DNA from: a bacterium
GTDB lineage: Bacteria; Hydrothermota; Hydrothermia; UBA1063
Reading direction: 5' to 3'
Length of the DNA stretch: 43,486 nucleotides
Assembly: GCA_030019025.1 (NCBI GenBank)
Contig: JASEFR010000006.1
Span: 1-43,486, forward strand
The stretch's first letter is position 1. Each line of letters starts with the position of its first letter. The notes under the pieces are model-generated. The model saw only the letters and a program-made list of their open reading frames with translations. It had not been told where the DNA came from and did no database searches. The translations under genes and the position numbers were made by a program. Shown piece after piece: positions 9,486 through 18,837 of this stretch.

Positions 9486-11291
9486 TTAGTCCACGGTAAG
9501 GGTTTTAGAAATATTTTTGGGAAAATCAGGATCTATCCCTTTATGGATGCTCATGTGATACGCAATGATCTGCAAGGGTATGACAGATAGAATTGGAGTA
9601 AGGTACTCGTTTCCGTCGGGGATGGGCACAAATATGTGGCTTTCCTTTCTTAATTCTGCATCATCGGGAGCAATGGTTATTATTTTACCCCCACGGCATT
9701 TTACTTCATTAATGTGGGAGAGGATCATATGCTTGTCTTTAAGAGTAGCGACAAAGATGACTGGATACTCTTCCTCAACGATGGATAAGGGACCGTGTTT
9801 GAATTCTGCAGAATACATACCCTCCGCATGGATGTAAACCACTTCTTTTATTTTTAATGCACCTTCAAGAGCGATGGGATAGGTCAATCCAAATCCAAGC
9901 ACATAGAAATCTCTCCAAGGAATTAGGGCCTTTATTACTTCATTTTTATGAGTTTCGGCGATTTTTATGGTTTCACTAAGTTTCTTCGGTAATTCTTCGA
10001 AGTTTATTTCAGGGTAAGAGAGCCCTTTCTTTTTCGCAATTTCTATCGAAAGGTAGAGGAGAGCAATTACCTGATTTACAAAGGTCTTTGTTGCAGGCAC
10101 ACTGATTTCCAGGTCAGAGAGAACGGGAATTACATGGTCACACCTCAAGGCGATGCTTGAACCAAGAACATTTATAAGTCCAATGGTTCTCCCCCTATTT
10201 CCAAAAGAATCCATGGCATTCTTTACATCTTTCGTCTCACCACTCTGAGTAACTACAAACAGAAGGTCCCCATCTTCAATAACATTCCCGTATCTCTCTG
10301 AAAATTCTGAAGCAGCTACCGGTATAAACATTTCTTTAGCTATTCGGGATAAATAAAAGCTTCCGAGAATGCCTGCGTGTAGAGAAGTACCACTACCTGT
10401 TATAAATTTTTTCTTTGATGTGAGAATATCATCCACTATCTGGTCAAGTTTCTTGAATTCCGGGAGAAAATTAATAATATTCCTTGCTTTTTCTGGTATT
10501 TCATTTATCTCCTTGATCATGAAGTGTGGAAAGCTTCCCTTTTCAGCATCTTTGATATCCATTTCCGTGTAAACTGGCTCTCTATGGATTTTTTCGCGGG
10601 TGTTCAAATTATATATGGTATATTCACTCTCTGTAAATTCAACCATTTCTCCGTCGTAGAGGGTGACAATATTTTTGGTAAGGTCGAGGAGGGCAACAAG
10701 ATCGCTGGATACAGCAATGAAGTTTTCACCTATTCCTAAGAATAAAGAAGACCCCTTTTTAACGGCGTAAAATTTGTTTTCATTCACTGCGGTTATGGAA
10801 AATGCATAGTCACCCTTCAGAATTTCGTACGACCGGAATATAGAGTCTTTAAGGTCTCCTGATGAGTTATAATAATCTTCTATCACGTGGACGAGGGTTT
10901 CGCCGTCATTTTCGCCATTAAAATGGTGTCCTTTTTGGATCAAATTTTCTCTTAAGAATGGCGAGTTAACGATGTTACCATTGTGGGCACCGATTAAACT
11001 TTTTTTGCAGTCGAAGTGTGGCTGTGCATTTTCATAGGAGGGTGCTCCGTAGGTTGCCCATCTTAATTGTATGGTTCCCCTTTTACCTTCTATTTCCTCG
11101 AAGTTCAGGTCTTTGTAAACCCTGTGAATCTTTCCAGGTGCCTTTCTTATCTCAAATGTTCCGTTATCCTTAATAAAGCCAATTCCTACAGTATCGTATC
11201 CTCTGTATGCGAGCCTGAATCCTGCTTTTGTAAGGATGCTTCCCAACTCTTTCTGATCATTTTTATAGATTATACTGAAAAAACCGCACAT
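9486..11291 (-). CDS. glmS: Glutamine-fructose-6-phosphate aminotransferase (GlmS)
   Basis: GlmS makes glucosamine-6-phosphate from fructose-6-phosphate and glutamine, the first step to UDP-GlcNAc. The 601 residues begin MCGFF, placing the Cys2 nucleophile at the N-terminus. They continue with an Ntn-type glutaminase domain (RLAYRGYDTVGIG, RWATYG, HNGNI) and two SIS domains (GSGTSLHAG, TQSGETKDVKNA, KTFVNQVIALLYL, EGALKIKEVVYIHAEGMYSAEFKHGP by parts). The C-terminus ISKTLTVD is the family ending. RWATYG and GENDGE differ from the usual RWATHG and SETDTE, so it is a divergent member. A GGAGG sits before the ATG inside the rodA end. No glmS ribozyme is possible in the 1-nt gap. Confidence 0.93.
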   Translation of the reverse strand: MCGFFSIIYKNDQKELGSILTKAGFRLAYRGYDTVGIGFIKDNGTFEIRKAPGKIHRVYKDLNFEEIEGKRGTIQLRWATYGAPSYENAQPHFDCKKSLIGAHNGNIVNSPFLRENLIQKGHHFNGENDGETLVHVIEDYYNSSGDLKDSIFRSYEILKGDYAFSITAVNENKFYAVKKGSSLFLGIGENFIAVSSDLVALLDLTKNIVTLYDGEMVEFTESEYTIYNLNTREKIHREPVYTEMDIKDAEKGSFPHFMIKEINEIPEKARNIINFLPEFKKLDQIVDDILTSKKKFITGSGTSLHAGILGSFYLSRIAKEMFIPVAASEFSERYGNVIEDGDLLFVVTQSGETKDVKNAMDSFGNRGRTIGLINVLGSSIALRCDHVIPVLSDLEISVPATKTFVNQVIALLYLSIEIAKKKGLSYPEINFEELPKKLSETIKIAETHKNEVIKALIPWRDFYVLGFGLTYPIALEGALKIKEVVYIHAEGMYSAEFKHGPLSIVEEEYPVIFVATLKDKHMILSHINEVKCRGGKIITIAPDDAELRKESHIFVPIPDGNEYLTPILSVIPLQIIAYHMSIHKGIDPDFPKNISKTLTVD

Positions 11292-11292
11292 A

Positions 11293-12450
11293 TTAATCCT
11301 CCAGTTTCAAAACCAAGAATATTGCTGTTATTTCAGTAAGCAGATGGCTTCCGCCGTAAGTGATAAAGGGAAGCGGAATGCCAACTACTGGAAGTAAGGA
11401 AAGATTTGACAGGATATTGACAGAAAAGTGAAAAAAGAAGTAAGCAAAAATGCCAGTTAGTATCAATTTTTCCTGGCCTTCTTTCAATTCTATTTTTCTA
11501 AGTAAAAAACTGAGAAAAGCCATAAAAGTAACAATTATAATAATAAGGCCTACAAAACCGAATTCCTCACCAATGCTCGTAAACATGAAGTCGGTGTGGG
11601 CAGCGGGTAGAAATGCAAGGCCTTTTTGAGTGCCTTTTCCGGGACCTTTACCAAAGATACCGCCAGAGCCTACGGCAATTTTTGCCTGGTATATTTGCCA
11701 ACCTTCTCTGCTTTTACTTTTTTCGGGGTTTAGAAAAGCAGTTAGCCTGTATCTCTGATATGGTTTTAACATTTTTTTCCATACAAAGGGTGTTGATAAA
11801 CTGACAACAGTGAGAAAGCTGATAGTTAAAATCTTTTTATACAACACCTCTTTTGAAATTAAGAGAAAAATCAATAGAGTTAAGAATAGGATAGTTGTTG
11901 AAAGTAAATGAGCGGAGGCTATCATGGTGATAGGGGTTAGAATTAGAAGTCTGGTAAGAAAGGGGTCAAGCCCTGATATCCAACTCATAAGAAAGGCGAT
12001 GAAGAGAAAAGTTAGAGCGGTCCCGAGATCTGGTTGAAGCATCACGAGAATAAAGGGAAATAACGTATATGCAAAGGCTTTAATCAACCTGATTTTTAGG
12101 GGCCTTTGGGTATTGGAGAGGATTTTACTTAATGCTAAAATAAGGCCAAGCTTTGCGATTTCTGAGGGCTGGAGTTGCATGAATCCAAGGTTTATCCATC
12201 GGTTAACTCTTCCTTTACCTGCTATTAAGACGATTATCAAGAGAATTAAGGAAAAGTAGTATATCAAATGTCCGTAATTGAGAATGTGTTCCTTCCTAAT
12301 GAAAAGAGAAATTGTAAAAAGAAAGACAGTAAAGATTAAAGCCTTAGAAAGTTGGGAAAAGAAGTAGGAGTTGTTGATAAAATATAACTCTAAAAGCCCT
12401 ATAGCGGTCAAAAATAAAGCGCTGGTGATGAGGACACTATTTCTTTTCAC
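11293..12450 (-). CDS. rodA: Rod-shape peptidoglycan glycosyltransferase RodA (SEDS family)
   Basis: RodA is the SEDS-family glycosyltransferase that polymerises peptidoglycan along the cell side wall together with PBP2. The 385-residue protein is almost entirely hydrophobic with about ten membrane spans. SEDS landmarks include GRVNRWINLGFMQLQPSE, the loop MLQPDLGTALTF, GSGGIFGKGPGKGTQ, LPAAHTDFMFTSIGEEFGF, and GIPLPFITYGGS near the C-terminus. It follows the PBP2 gene with a 14-nt overlap, as expected for its partner. Length is normal. RodA rather than FtsW is assigned from the mre context. Confidence 0.95.
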   Translation of the reverse strand: MKRNSVLITSALFLTAIGLLELYFINNSYFFSQLSKALIFTVFLFTISLFIRKEHILNYGHLIYYFSLILLIIVLIAGKGRVNRWINLGFMQLQPSEIAKLGLILALSKILSNTQRPLKIRLIKAFAYTLFPFILVMLQPDLGTALTFLFIAFLMSWISGLDPFLTRLLILTPITMIASAHLLSTTILFLTLLIFLLISKEVLYKKILTISFLTVVSLSTPFVWKKMLKPYQRYRLTAFLNPEKSKSREGWQIYQAKIAVGSGGIFGKGPGKGTQKGLAFLPAAHTDFMFTSIGEEFGFVGLIIIIVTFMAFLSFLLRKIELKEGQEKLILTGIFAYFFFHFSVNILSNLSLLPVVGIPLPFITYGGSHLLTEITAIFLVLKLED

Positions 12451-13354
12451 TCAACATCCTCCTTGCAATATTGATAGCTATTGGGGCTGCTGCTTCACTT
12501 CCGTGCCCCGCATTTTCTACAACAACAGTTAACACGTATGTGGGGTCATCATAAGGGAAAAAGCAAGTAAACCAGGAATGCTCTTTCCCGTGTGGGTTTT
12601 GCGCAGTTCCTGTTTTTCCAGCTATTTTGTAGGAAGGATCATAGAGATATCCCACAGTTCCTTGCGGGCTTTCAACGGTTAACCGCATGCCTTCTTTTAT
12701 GATGTCAAAATGTTCCAAAGGAAGATTTAGGGTAATATATCCGGTTTTCTCGCCTTTTCTTACTATTGGTTTAGCGCACCTCCCATTTCCAGCTATTAAT
12801 CCAGTTACTAAGGCCATCCATGCAGGGGTGACTTGGATTTCTCCTTGACCTATAGACCAGTTGATAACAGAACTTGGAAGGAGTAGTTTGTTCTTCATCA
12901 TCTTGGTAGTTGGAATTAGAATTGAATATTCGCCGATTAAGTCGATTCCGGTTTTTTCAGGTAAGTTAAAGTGGTCAAGGGTTTCTATGAAGTTCTGCGT
13001 TCCTATCTTTGCTCCAACATTATTAAAATATACGTTACACGATTGCGCAATTGCTTGGGTTAGATTGAGTGGGCCGTGTCCTTCTGTTTTCCAGCAAAGC
13101 CATGTCCTCTTTCCAAAGGTAAACCCCCCTGTACAGTAGAAAGTTGTTTGCTCACTTATCACTCCAGTGTATAAACCTACAAGGGCGGTAATGAGTTTAA
13201 AAGTTGAACCAGGTGGATAGAGTCCCTGTAAGACTCGGTTCAGTAAAGGTTTTTCCTTGTCCGAAGTGTAATAATTCCATTTAACGATAAGGCTTTCGGG
13301 GTTAAAATAGGGTTTTGAGTAAAATACCAATACTTCTCCTGTCTTGATGTTCAT
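12437..13354 (-). CDS. mrdA: Penicillin-binding protein 2, C-terminal transpeptidase part (gene split by in-frame TAA)
   Basis: This is the catalytic half of PBP2, the transpeptidase partner of RodA. All three active-site motifs are intact: STFK with the nucleophile Ser50 and Lys53 of this fragment, SCN at 105-107, and KTGT at 247-250. The frame is open upstream to 13381, directly after the TAA at 13384-13382, and the nine intervening codons read NYPRGAAFG, which resembles the conserved lead-in to this domain in PBP2. The N-terminal part is therefore in the same frame and only one stop codon separates them. The ATG at 13354 would give a protein without membrane anchor, so it is unlikely to be useful alone. 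Confidence 0.88.
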   Translation of the reverse strand: MNIKTGEVLVFYSKPYFNPESLIVKWNYYTSDKEKPLLNRVLQGLYPPGSTFKLITALVGLYTGVISEQTTFYCTGGFTFGKRTWLCWKTEGHGPLNLTQAIAQSCNVYFNNVGAKIGTQNFIETLDHFNLPEKTGIDLIGEYSILIPTTKMMKNKLLLPSSVINWSIGQGEIQVTPAWMALVTGLIAGNGRCAKPIVRKGEKTGYITLNLPLEHFDIIKEGMRLTVESPQGTVGYLYDPSYKIAGKTGTAQNPHGKEHSWFTCFFPYDDPTYVLTVVVENAGHGSEAAAPIAINIARRMLSEKK

Positions 13355-13381
13355 TCCAAAGGCAGCACCGCGCGGATAATT

Positions 13382-14095
13382 TTAAAATAAGGAGTCTAAT
13401 AAAGCCTGGATTTTTATGTCTATTGTTAGCAAGACCTCTTCGCCTTCTATTGGTTCTATTGGAGGTCGAGGATTAGTAGTTACCACATTCCCTCTTGAGT
13501 CTAAAGCAATGAATCTCGCGCCATCTTCTCCCCGCAGTAATAAATCGAAACTTCTTTCTACCCCGGCTTTTCCAATGAAATCCCCTGGGTCGAGATTGAA
13601 TTTTTTCACTTCATCTTTAGATGCTTCACCAACATAACCTATAAGGTGTGCGGCGTATTTGGCGTAAGGTGTGTAAACTCTTACTGGATCTGCGTCTATC
13701 ACGATACTTTTAATATTCGGCGATTTTTCCAGTAATTTTGTGGTTACTTCGTAAGAGAGATTTCCTTTAATCTCAATATAATTTCCTTTATGCTTCAGAG
13801 TGTCGGGATTAATTGTTAGATCTCCTAAGAGTTCTTTAAGAGTCACGTAGTCTTCATCTTTTAAAAACTTGGGTATTACCATCAGGCGGAAGGCTGGCTT
13901 CCAGTACGCAAGTAATACACCGTTCCTATCGTATATCTTGCCCCGTGGTGCGTGAATTTTATATTCTTTGAGAAAATTGTATGTTGCCTTTTGTAGGAGA
14001 GACTCATGCTCAATTATCTGAAATTGAAATAGCCTTATTACAATAATTACAGAGATTAACCAGAGTAAAGTTCGGAGAACGTTTACTTTACTCAT
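13382..14095 (-). CDS. mrdA: Penicillin-binding protein 2, N-terminal part (ends at in-frame TAA)
   Basis: This 237-residue piece holds the membrane anchor (about residues 7-25) and the PBP dimerisation/pedestal domain: the family signature APRGKIYDRNGVLLAY near residues 53-68, and YAAHLIGYVGEASKDEV and IGKAGVERSFDLLLRGEDG farther on. It ends ILLTID-type sequence (LLTIDIKIQALLDSLF) and a TAA at 13384-13382, where intact PBP2 proteins run on into the transpeptidase domain. The ATG overlaps the mreD stop (ATGA). With the following 12437-13381 frame it makes one gene of normal PBP2 length interrupted by a single codon. Mutation, read-through or a base-call error are the options. Confidence 0.88.
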   Translation of the reverse strand: MSKVNVLRTLLWLISVIIVIRLFQFQIIEHESLLQKATYNFLKEYKIHAPRGKIYDRNGVLLAYWKPAFRLMVIPKFLKDEDYVTLKELLGDLTINPDTLKHKGNYIEIKGNLSYEVTTKLLEKSPNIKSIVIDADPVRVYTPYAKYAAHLIGYVGEASKDEVKKFNLDPGDFIGKAGVERSFDLLLRGEDGARFIALDSRGNVVTTNPRPPIEPIEGEEVLLTIDIKIQALLDSLF

Positions 14096-14514
14096 ACTAA
14101 AAATGCTGTAATTATAGCTAAGGCAAGGGTTAGGATAAATTTAAACCCGATTGCCATCAAGTTTATGTTCCAGAATAAAGAGTAAATAACAAAGGATAAT
14201 GTAACAAAACTTGTTACGAAAATTAATTTAGCGGGCGCGAAGGTTAAATTGAAATTGCTCTTTGCCCAATTAGTTGATAGTGTTAGTACAGGAAAAACAA
14301 TTGGTGAGACCCAGATTTTATCAATATTGAATCCGTCGTGTACTAAACCGCTCAAAAATGCCCAGAAAAGCAAAGCGGGTGTCTCATATTTAAGGGAGAG
14401 ATATAGCAATGCAATTATAGAAATGTCAGGAAAAGTTTTAGGGAGTATGACCGTTGATGCCGAGGCAAGTATTAATAAAATAACGCCCGTGGTACTAATT
14501 TTTTGATTTTCCAT
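14092..14514 (-). CDS. mreD: Rod shape-determining protein MreD
   Basis: MreD is a small inner-membrane protein of the elongation complex. The 140-residue sequence has about four to five hydrophobic segments (for example ISIIALLYLSLKY, LLFWAFLSGLVHDG, LIFVTSFVTLSFVIYSLFW). The FLSGLVHDGF stretch in the second to third span is a typical MreD feature. It is slightly short for the family. It lies between mreC (20 nt overlap) and PBP2 (ATGA overlap), which supports the assignment more than the divergent sequence alone. Confidence 0.85.
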   Translation of the reverse strand: MENQKISTTGVILLILASASTVILPKTFPDISIIALLYLSLKYETPALLFWAFLSGLVHDGFNIDKIWVSPIVFPVLTLSTNWAKSNFNLTFAPAKLIFVTSFVTLSFVIYSLFWNINLMAIGFKFILTLALAIITAFLV

Positions 14515-15220
14515 AGATCACAACAATCCTTGAGGTAAAAGGCTTGAAGAACGGTTCGATTTTTGCTCTGTAAAAAATTGGATTATCAATGTCTTTCTGG
14601 TAGTTTTTCACCACACCAACTGGAGCGTAAGGCTTTGCATAACTTGAGAGTCGGGAAGTGTAAATTGTGTCTCCCGTGTGAATTTCTGCGTCAACGGGTA
14701 TGTATAAAACCATTGGAAATTCTCCGCCCTGCAGAATTCCTGTATAGTATGGATTGATTGACTCAACTCCCACTTTAAAGCTTTCGTTATAAATTGTTTT
14801 TATCCTGACTTGCTCTCCTATTTGCATTTCGACTTTCCCTATCAGATAGCCATTTAAATCAACAACGGTACCTTCAACTAAATCTCCTATTTTTTTAGAT
14901 TTAACTTTGACCAATATTTCCTCAGGGATTCCCATAGGAAAGTATTGAAAGATTTCTCCTATGAACGAATTGATTGATGTATCAACAACATTGTTTTCAG
15001 CAAAATCTTTACTATTGAGTTGTTCTCTTAGCCTTTGATTCTCAATGCTGAGTTGAATTGAACGCCTTTCTACGTTAGAGAGTAAAAGTAAGAGATTGCG
15101 TGTGTAAATGAAGGGAAAATAAAAGGATTTTGATAGCACTAATGCCACTTGCTCCTTTACGCCACTTATGTTAACGAAAATCGTTAGTAATAAAAACAAG
15201 ATAAAGAGTTTTTTCTCCAT
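14495..15220 (-). CDS. mreC: Rod shape-determining protein MreC
   Basis: MreC is a bitopic periplasmic scaffold that activates the PBP2-RodA pair. The 241 residues show an N-terminal membrane segment (FILFLLLTIFVNISGV), a coiled-coil stretch around residues 50-72 (RRSIQLSIENQRLREQL), and a beta-rich C-terminal domain with segments such as GTVVDLNGYLIGKVEM and the PYAPVGVV region before the end. The ATG immediately follows the mreB stop (TGAATG). The 3' end overlaps mreD by 20 nt. Length is at the short end of normal. Confidence 0.92.
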   Translation of the reverse strand: MEKKLFILFLLLTIFVNISGVKEQVALVLSKSFYFPFIYTRNLLLLLSNVERRSIQLSIENQRLREQLNSKDFAENNVVDTSINSFIGEIFQYFPMGIPEEILVKVKSKKIGDLVEGTVVDLNGYLIGKVEMQIGEQVRIKTIYNESFKVGVESINPYYTGILQGGEFPMVLYIPVDAEIHTGDTIYTSRLSSYAKPYAPVGVVKNYQKDIDNPIFYRAKIEPFFKPFTSRIVVIYGKSKN

Positions 15221-16291
15221 TCAATCGATAAAATCCGCTCTTTTAACCATTGTTTTAGAAGAAGCAGTTAACACTTGCTGGTATTTGTCTATGTTTTCCA
15301 ATATTTTCCCTGCTCCCAACACCACACAATGTCTTGGATTTTCTGAAACTTTCATGAGGATATTCGTTTCTTCCATAAGAAGATCTGGGAGTCCTTTAAG
15401 CAAAGATCCACCCCCTGTGAGGTAAATTCCTCTGTCTATTATATCAGCGACCAGTTCTGGAGGTGTCTGTTCCAGGGCTTTCTTTAATGCAAAGACGATT
15501 TCGTTAAGAGCAGTTCTTAGAGCGTTTCTGACCTCGGAGCTTGAGATTTCTATGGTTTTAGGCGTACCGCTTATGAGGTCTCTCCCCCTTACTTCCATTT
15601 TCTCCTCTGGATATGTAGGGAAAGCATTTCCAAGTTTAATCTTTATTTCTTCTGCTGTTTGTTCTCCAATTGCAATTCTATATTTTTCCTTTATATATGT
15701 TGCTATTGCTTCATCCATTTCATCTCCGGCAGTTCTTATGGATTTATTTACCACGATTCCAGAAAGAGAAATTACCGCAATCTCCGTGGTGCCAGCACCT
15801 ATATCTATTACCATATTTCCCACTGGTTCTTCTATAGGGAGTCCCAAACCTACTGCAGCTGCAACAGGTTCAGATACCATGTGAACCTTTTGAACACCAG
15901 CAAGTAGCGCTGCGTCTCTCACTGCGCGCCTTTCGACATCAGTAATTCCTGAAGGTACAGAGATTAAAACCACTGGTCTGATTAAGATATTCTTTTCCAA
16001 TACCTTGTTTAGGAAGTATATGATCATTTCTTGAACCATATCAAAATCTGCAATTACACCATCCTTCATAGGGCGTTTTGCCACAACCGTTTCTGGTGTT
16101 TTTCCAAGCATTTTTTTGGCTTCAATTCCACAGGAAATAATTTTACCAGTATAAAGGTCCATTGAAACCACTGAAGGTTCATCCAGAACTACACCTTTCC
16201 CCTTTACGTAAATCAGCGTGCTGGAAGTTCCAAGGTCAATAGCGATCTCATTTTTCAAAAAACTTATTAACCCTTTTAGGAACCGGAACAT
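15221..16291 (-). CDS. mreB: Rod shape-determining protein MreB (bacterial actin)
   Basis: MreB forms membrane-bound filaments that direct side-wall synthesis. The 356-residue protein has the actin-fold nucleotide-binding motifs: phosphate 1 IAIDLGTSSTLIYVKGKG near residue 17, phosphate 2 MVIDIGAGTTEIAVISL near residue 160, and the adenosine motif IYLTGGGSLLKGLPDL near residue 290. VLISVPSGITDVERRAVRDA is a clear MreB signature. A good AGGAGG lies within the end of mutS upstream of the ATG (16 nt overlap with mutS). It starts the mre block of the operon. Confidence 0.97.
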   Translation of the reverse strand: MFRFLKGLISFLKNEIAIDLGTSSTLIYVKGKGVVLDEPSVVSMDLYTGKIISCGIEAKKMLGKTPETVVAKRPMKDGVIADFDMVQEMIIYFLNKVLEKNILIRPVVLISVPSGITDVERRAVRDAALLAGVQKVHMVSEPVAAAVGLGLPIEEPVGNMVIDIGAGTTEIAVISLSGIVVNKSIRTAGDEMDEAIATYIKEKYRIAIGEQTAEEIKIKLGNAFPTYPEEKMEVRGRDLISGTPKTIEISSSEVRNALRTALNEIVFALKKALEQTPPELVADIIDRGIYLTGGGSLLKGLPDLLMEETNILMKVSENPRHCVVLGAGKILENIDKYQQVLTASSKTMVKRADFID

Positions 16292-18831
16292 TTATTCAAT
16301 TCCTCCTTAAGTTTGTAAAGTAAGTTTAAAGCTTCTCTCGGACTTATTCCATCAACATCGATAGTCGATAACATTTCGCAGATTTTACATTGGTTTTTTG
16401 TTACCTCTTCTCTTTCAAAGAGGTTGAGCTGTTTAATGTTGGACCTTATTCTCTTTATAAGCTCGCTTTCCTTTCTTTCCAACTGGCTTGCTATTTCTCT
16501 TGCTCGCTCGATAACTTCTTCTGGAAGTCCAGAAAGGGCAGCAACATGAATTCCATAACTTTTATTTGCGACTCCCTCTACAAGTTTTCGCAGAAAAACT
16601 ACATTTCCTTCCCACTCCGCCACTTTCATGTGATAGTTTTTTACCTCTGGATGTATTCGCGAAATCTCTGAAAGTTCATGGTAATGAGTTGCGAAGAGGG
16701 TTTTTGCTTTAATTTTTTCAACGATATATTCAACACATGCCCAAGCTATTGCAATGCCATCGGTGGTTGAGGTGCCACGACCAATTTCATCAAGAATAAG
16801 CATTGAATTGGAGGTTGCGTTTCTCATTATCTCAGCAGTTTCAAGCATTTCGGCCATAAAGGTTGAAACCCCTTTTGTAATATCGTCGGATGCCCCAATT
16901 CTTGCAAATATTCTGTCGGTAAGAGGGATTTCAGCATAAGAGGCAGGGACGAAGCATCCCATATGGGCCATTATCATTATGATGGCTACTTGCCTTAGAT
17001 AGGTTGATTTTCCTGACATATTTGGACCCGTGATAATGTAGAGTATATTGCTTTCCGTATCCAACACTGTGTCATTAGGAATAAAGGCAGATTTCAGGTT
17101 TTTTTCCACTACCGGATGTCTTCCTTCTTTTATAAGCAACTTGGTGCTCGTTGTAAAAACGGGTTTGGTGTATTTGTATGTTCTTGAAACCTCTGCAAAA
17201 GCCTGAATTAAATCCAGTTCTTTTACAAATTCAGTTAAAGCCACAATTTCCTTTGAAAAATTTAAGACAGAATTTCTGAGGTTTTCAACAATTTCTTTTT
17301 CAATGGAGACGGTTTTCTCTTCTGCCGATAGGAGCTTTTCTTCAAGTTCTTTAAGCTCTTCAGTATAGAACCTCTCGGCATTTTGAAGAGTTTGTTTTCT
17401 GATGAAATACGGGGGAACCTTATCAAGGTGTGATTTTGTTACCTCATAGTAAAAACCAAAAACTTGGTTGTAGCCAATTCTCAGGTTTGGAATTCCTGTT
17501 CGTTCTCTTTCTCTTATCTCCATTTCCAGAAGTTTTTCTTTGGAATGCGTTAAGAGAAATTTCAATTCGTCAAGTTCCTTGTTCACACCACTTCTTACCC
17601 ACCCCGGAGGGGTAGCAGGTGGATCCTCTTCAATGGTAGACTCAATCTTTCTCATCAAAAGTTCAAAATTTTCTGATGTTAAAGGGAAGGCAAACAATTC
17701 CTCGCCTTTAAGTAAATTCTCAATTTCTTTGAAGGCTTTAATACTTTCAAGAAGTCTTAAGAAGTCTCTAATGTGAAATTTTTGAGTGGAAAATCTGGAG
17801 ATGATTCTTTCCAAATCGGAAATTTTTTTTAATTGCTCTCGGACCTTTTTATGTTTTTCTTGGTTTGTTAAGAAGAACTCAACTTTGCATAGTCTTTCAT
17901 TAATTAAATTTGCATCCCTTGGTGGAGTCAAAATAGTTTCTTTTAAGTATCGACTTCCTTGGGGAGTTATTGTCTCCTTTAGGTGGTAATAAAGGGTATC
18001 GTCTTGCGCTCCATAGGGTTTTTCTAATAGCTCGAGATGTTTTGCTGTTTTAGCATCAATTTTTAGAATTTTATCGGTGTCAATTCGCTTGATGGTTCTT
18101 AGGTGACTAAGCATTCCAGGTTTTTTCTCTTCCAAATAGTTTATTAGATTGAATATTGCACGAAGCTCAGGCAGGTCATCGTGCAAATTTATAATCTTTA
18201 TGTCTGGAACGCCGAAGAATTTGCAGATTTTTTCTACAATTGAATCTCTGGATAGAAGCGTTGATGCAATTCTTGTGTAATTAAGTGCATATCTGTCCTT
18301 CAGCTCAAAGTAAAGATCATCTTCCACCAGGATTTCCTGAATGTTGTAAGTTTCTATACGGTTCATTAGCTCTTCCAGAGTGCCTCCTTCTACAAAGATT
18401 TCTCCTGTACCTATATCCGCTATGGCAATAGCCCCCTTCCCCTTCAAAAGTGTCAAAGAGCCAATAAATATGTGTTCAGTTTCATCGCTAAAATCTGGAT
18501 GATAAAAAGTTCCTGGAGTCAATATTTCAACAACTTCTCGTTCCATCAATTTTTTACCTTCGCCGAGTTGTTCACAGATTGCAACCTTATAGCCGTTTTT
18601 TACTAATTTTTCGAAATATTGCCAGGCTGCCTTTGCGGGAATGCCTGCAAGGGGTGCCCTGTGGTTTTTATAAAGAGGTTTGGATGTAAGGGTTATGCCT
18701 AATACCTTTGAAGCTACATGTGCATCATCGTAAAGAAACTCATAAAAGTCGCCAATTCTAAAGGCTAACAAAGTGTCCTTGTTTTTCTCTTTCAAGGTTC
18801 TGTACTGGGTAAGAAGTGGTGTCTGATACAT
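16276..18831 (-). CDS. mutS: DNA mismatch repair protein MutS
   Basis: MutS recognises mismatches and recruits MutL. The 851-residue protein has the mismatch-binding N-terminal domain with the Phe-x-Glu motif in RIGDFYEFLYDDA (FYEF near residue 29), the core and clamp regions, and an ABC-type ATPase with Walker A TGPNMSGKSTYLRQ near residue 600, Walker B MLILDEIGRGTSTTDG, and FATHYHEL. The C-terminal tail has the usual SPREALNLLYKLKEEL. No mutL is adjacent. It is the first gene of the operon leading into mreB. It lacks a Shine-Dalgarno, and its -10 box ends 6 nt before the ATG. Confidence 0.97.
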   Translation of the reverse strand: MYQTPLLTQYRTLKEKNKDTLLAFRIGDFYEFLYDDAHVASKVLGITLTSKPLYKNHRAPLAGIPAKAAWQYFEKLVKNGYKVAICEQLGEGKKLMEREVVEILTPGTFYHPDFSDETEHIFIGSLTLLKGKGAIAIADIGTGEIFVEGGTLEELMNRIETYNIQEILVEDDLYFELKDRYALNYTRIASTLLSRDSIVEKICKFFGVPDIKIINLHDDLPELRAIFNLINYLEEKKPGMLSHLRTIKRIDTDKILKIDAKTAKHLELLEKPYGAQDDTLYYHLKETITPQGSRYLKETILTPPRDANLINERLCKVEFFLTNQEKHKKVREQLKKISDLERIISRFSTQKFHIRDFLRLLESIKAFKEIENLLKGEELFAFPLTSENFELLMRKIESTIEEDPPATPPGWVRSGVNKELDELKFLLTHSKEKLLEMEIRERERTGIPNLRIGYNQVFGFYYEVTKSHLDKVPPYFIRKQTLQNAERFYTEELKELEEKLLSAEEKTVSIEKEIVENLRNSVLNFSKEIVALTEFVKELDLIQAFAEVSRTYKYTKPVFTTSTKLLIKEGRHPVVEKNLKSAFIPNDTVLDTESNILYIITGPNMSGKSTYLRQVAIIMIMAHMGCFVPASYAEIPLTDRIFARIGASDDITKGVSTFMAEMLETAEIMRNATSNSMLILDEIGRGTSTTDGIAIAWACVEYIVEKIKAKTLFATHYHELSEISRIHPEVKNYHMKVAEWEGNVVFLRKLVEGVANKSYGIHVAALSGLPEEVIERAREIASQLERKESELIKRIRSNIKQLNLFEREEVTKNQCKICEMLSTIDVDGISPREALNLLYKLKEELNKCSGS

Positions 18832-18837
18832 AAGATA

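Noticed and set aside
11289-11300. glmS ribozyme upstream of glmS
   Set aside because: Only 1 nt separates the rodA stop and the glmS ATG, and no ribozyme fold or room exists.
13354-13384. Programmed frameshift or indel in PBP2
   Set aside because: The two parts are in the same frame; a single substitution explains the stop, while a frameshift would not.
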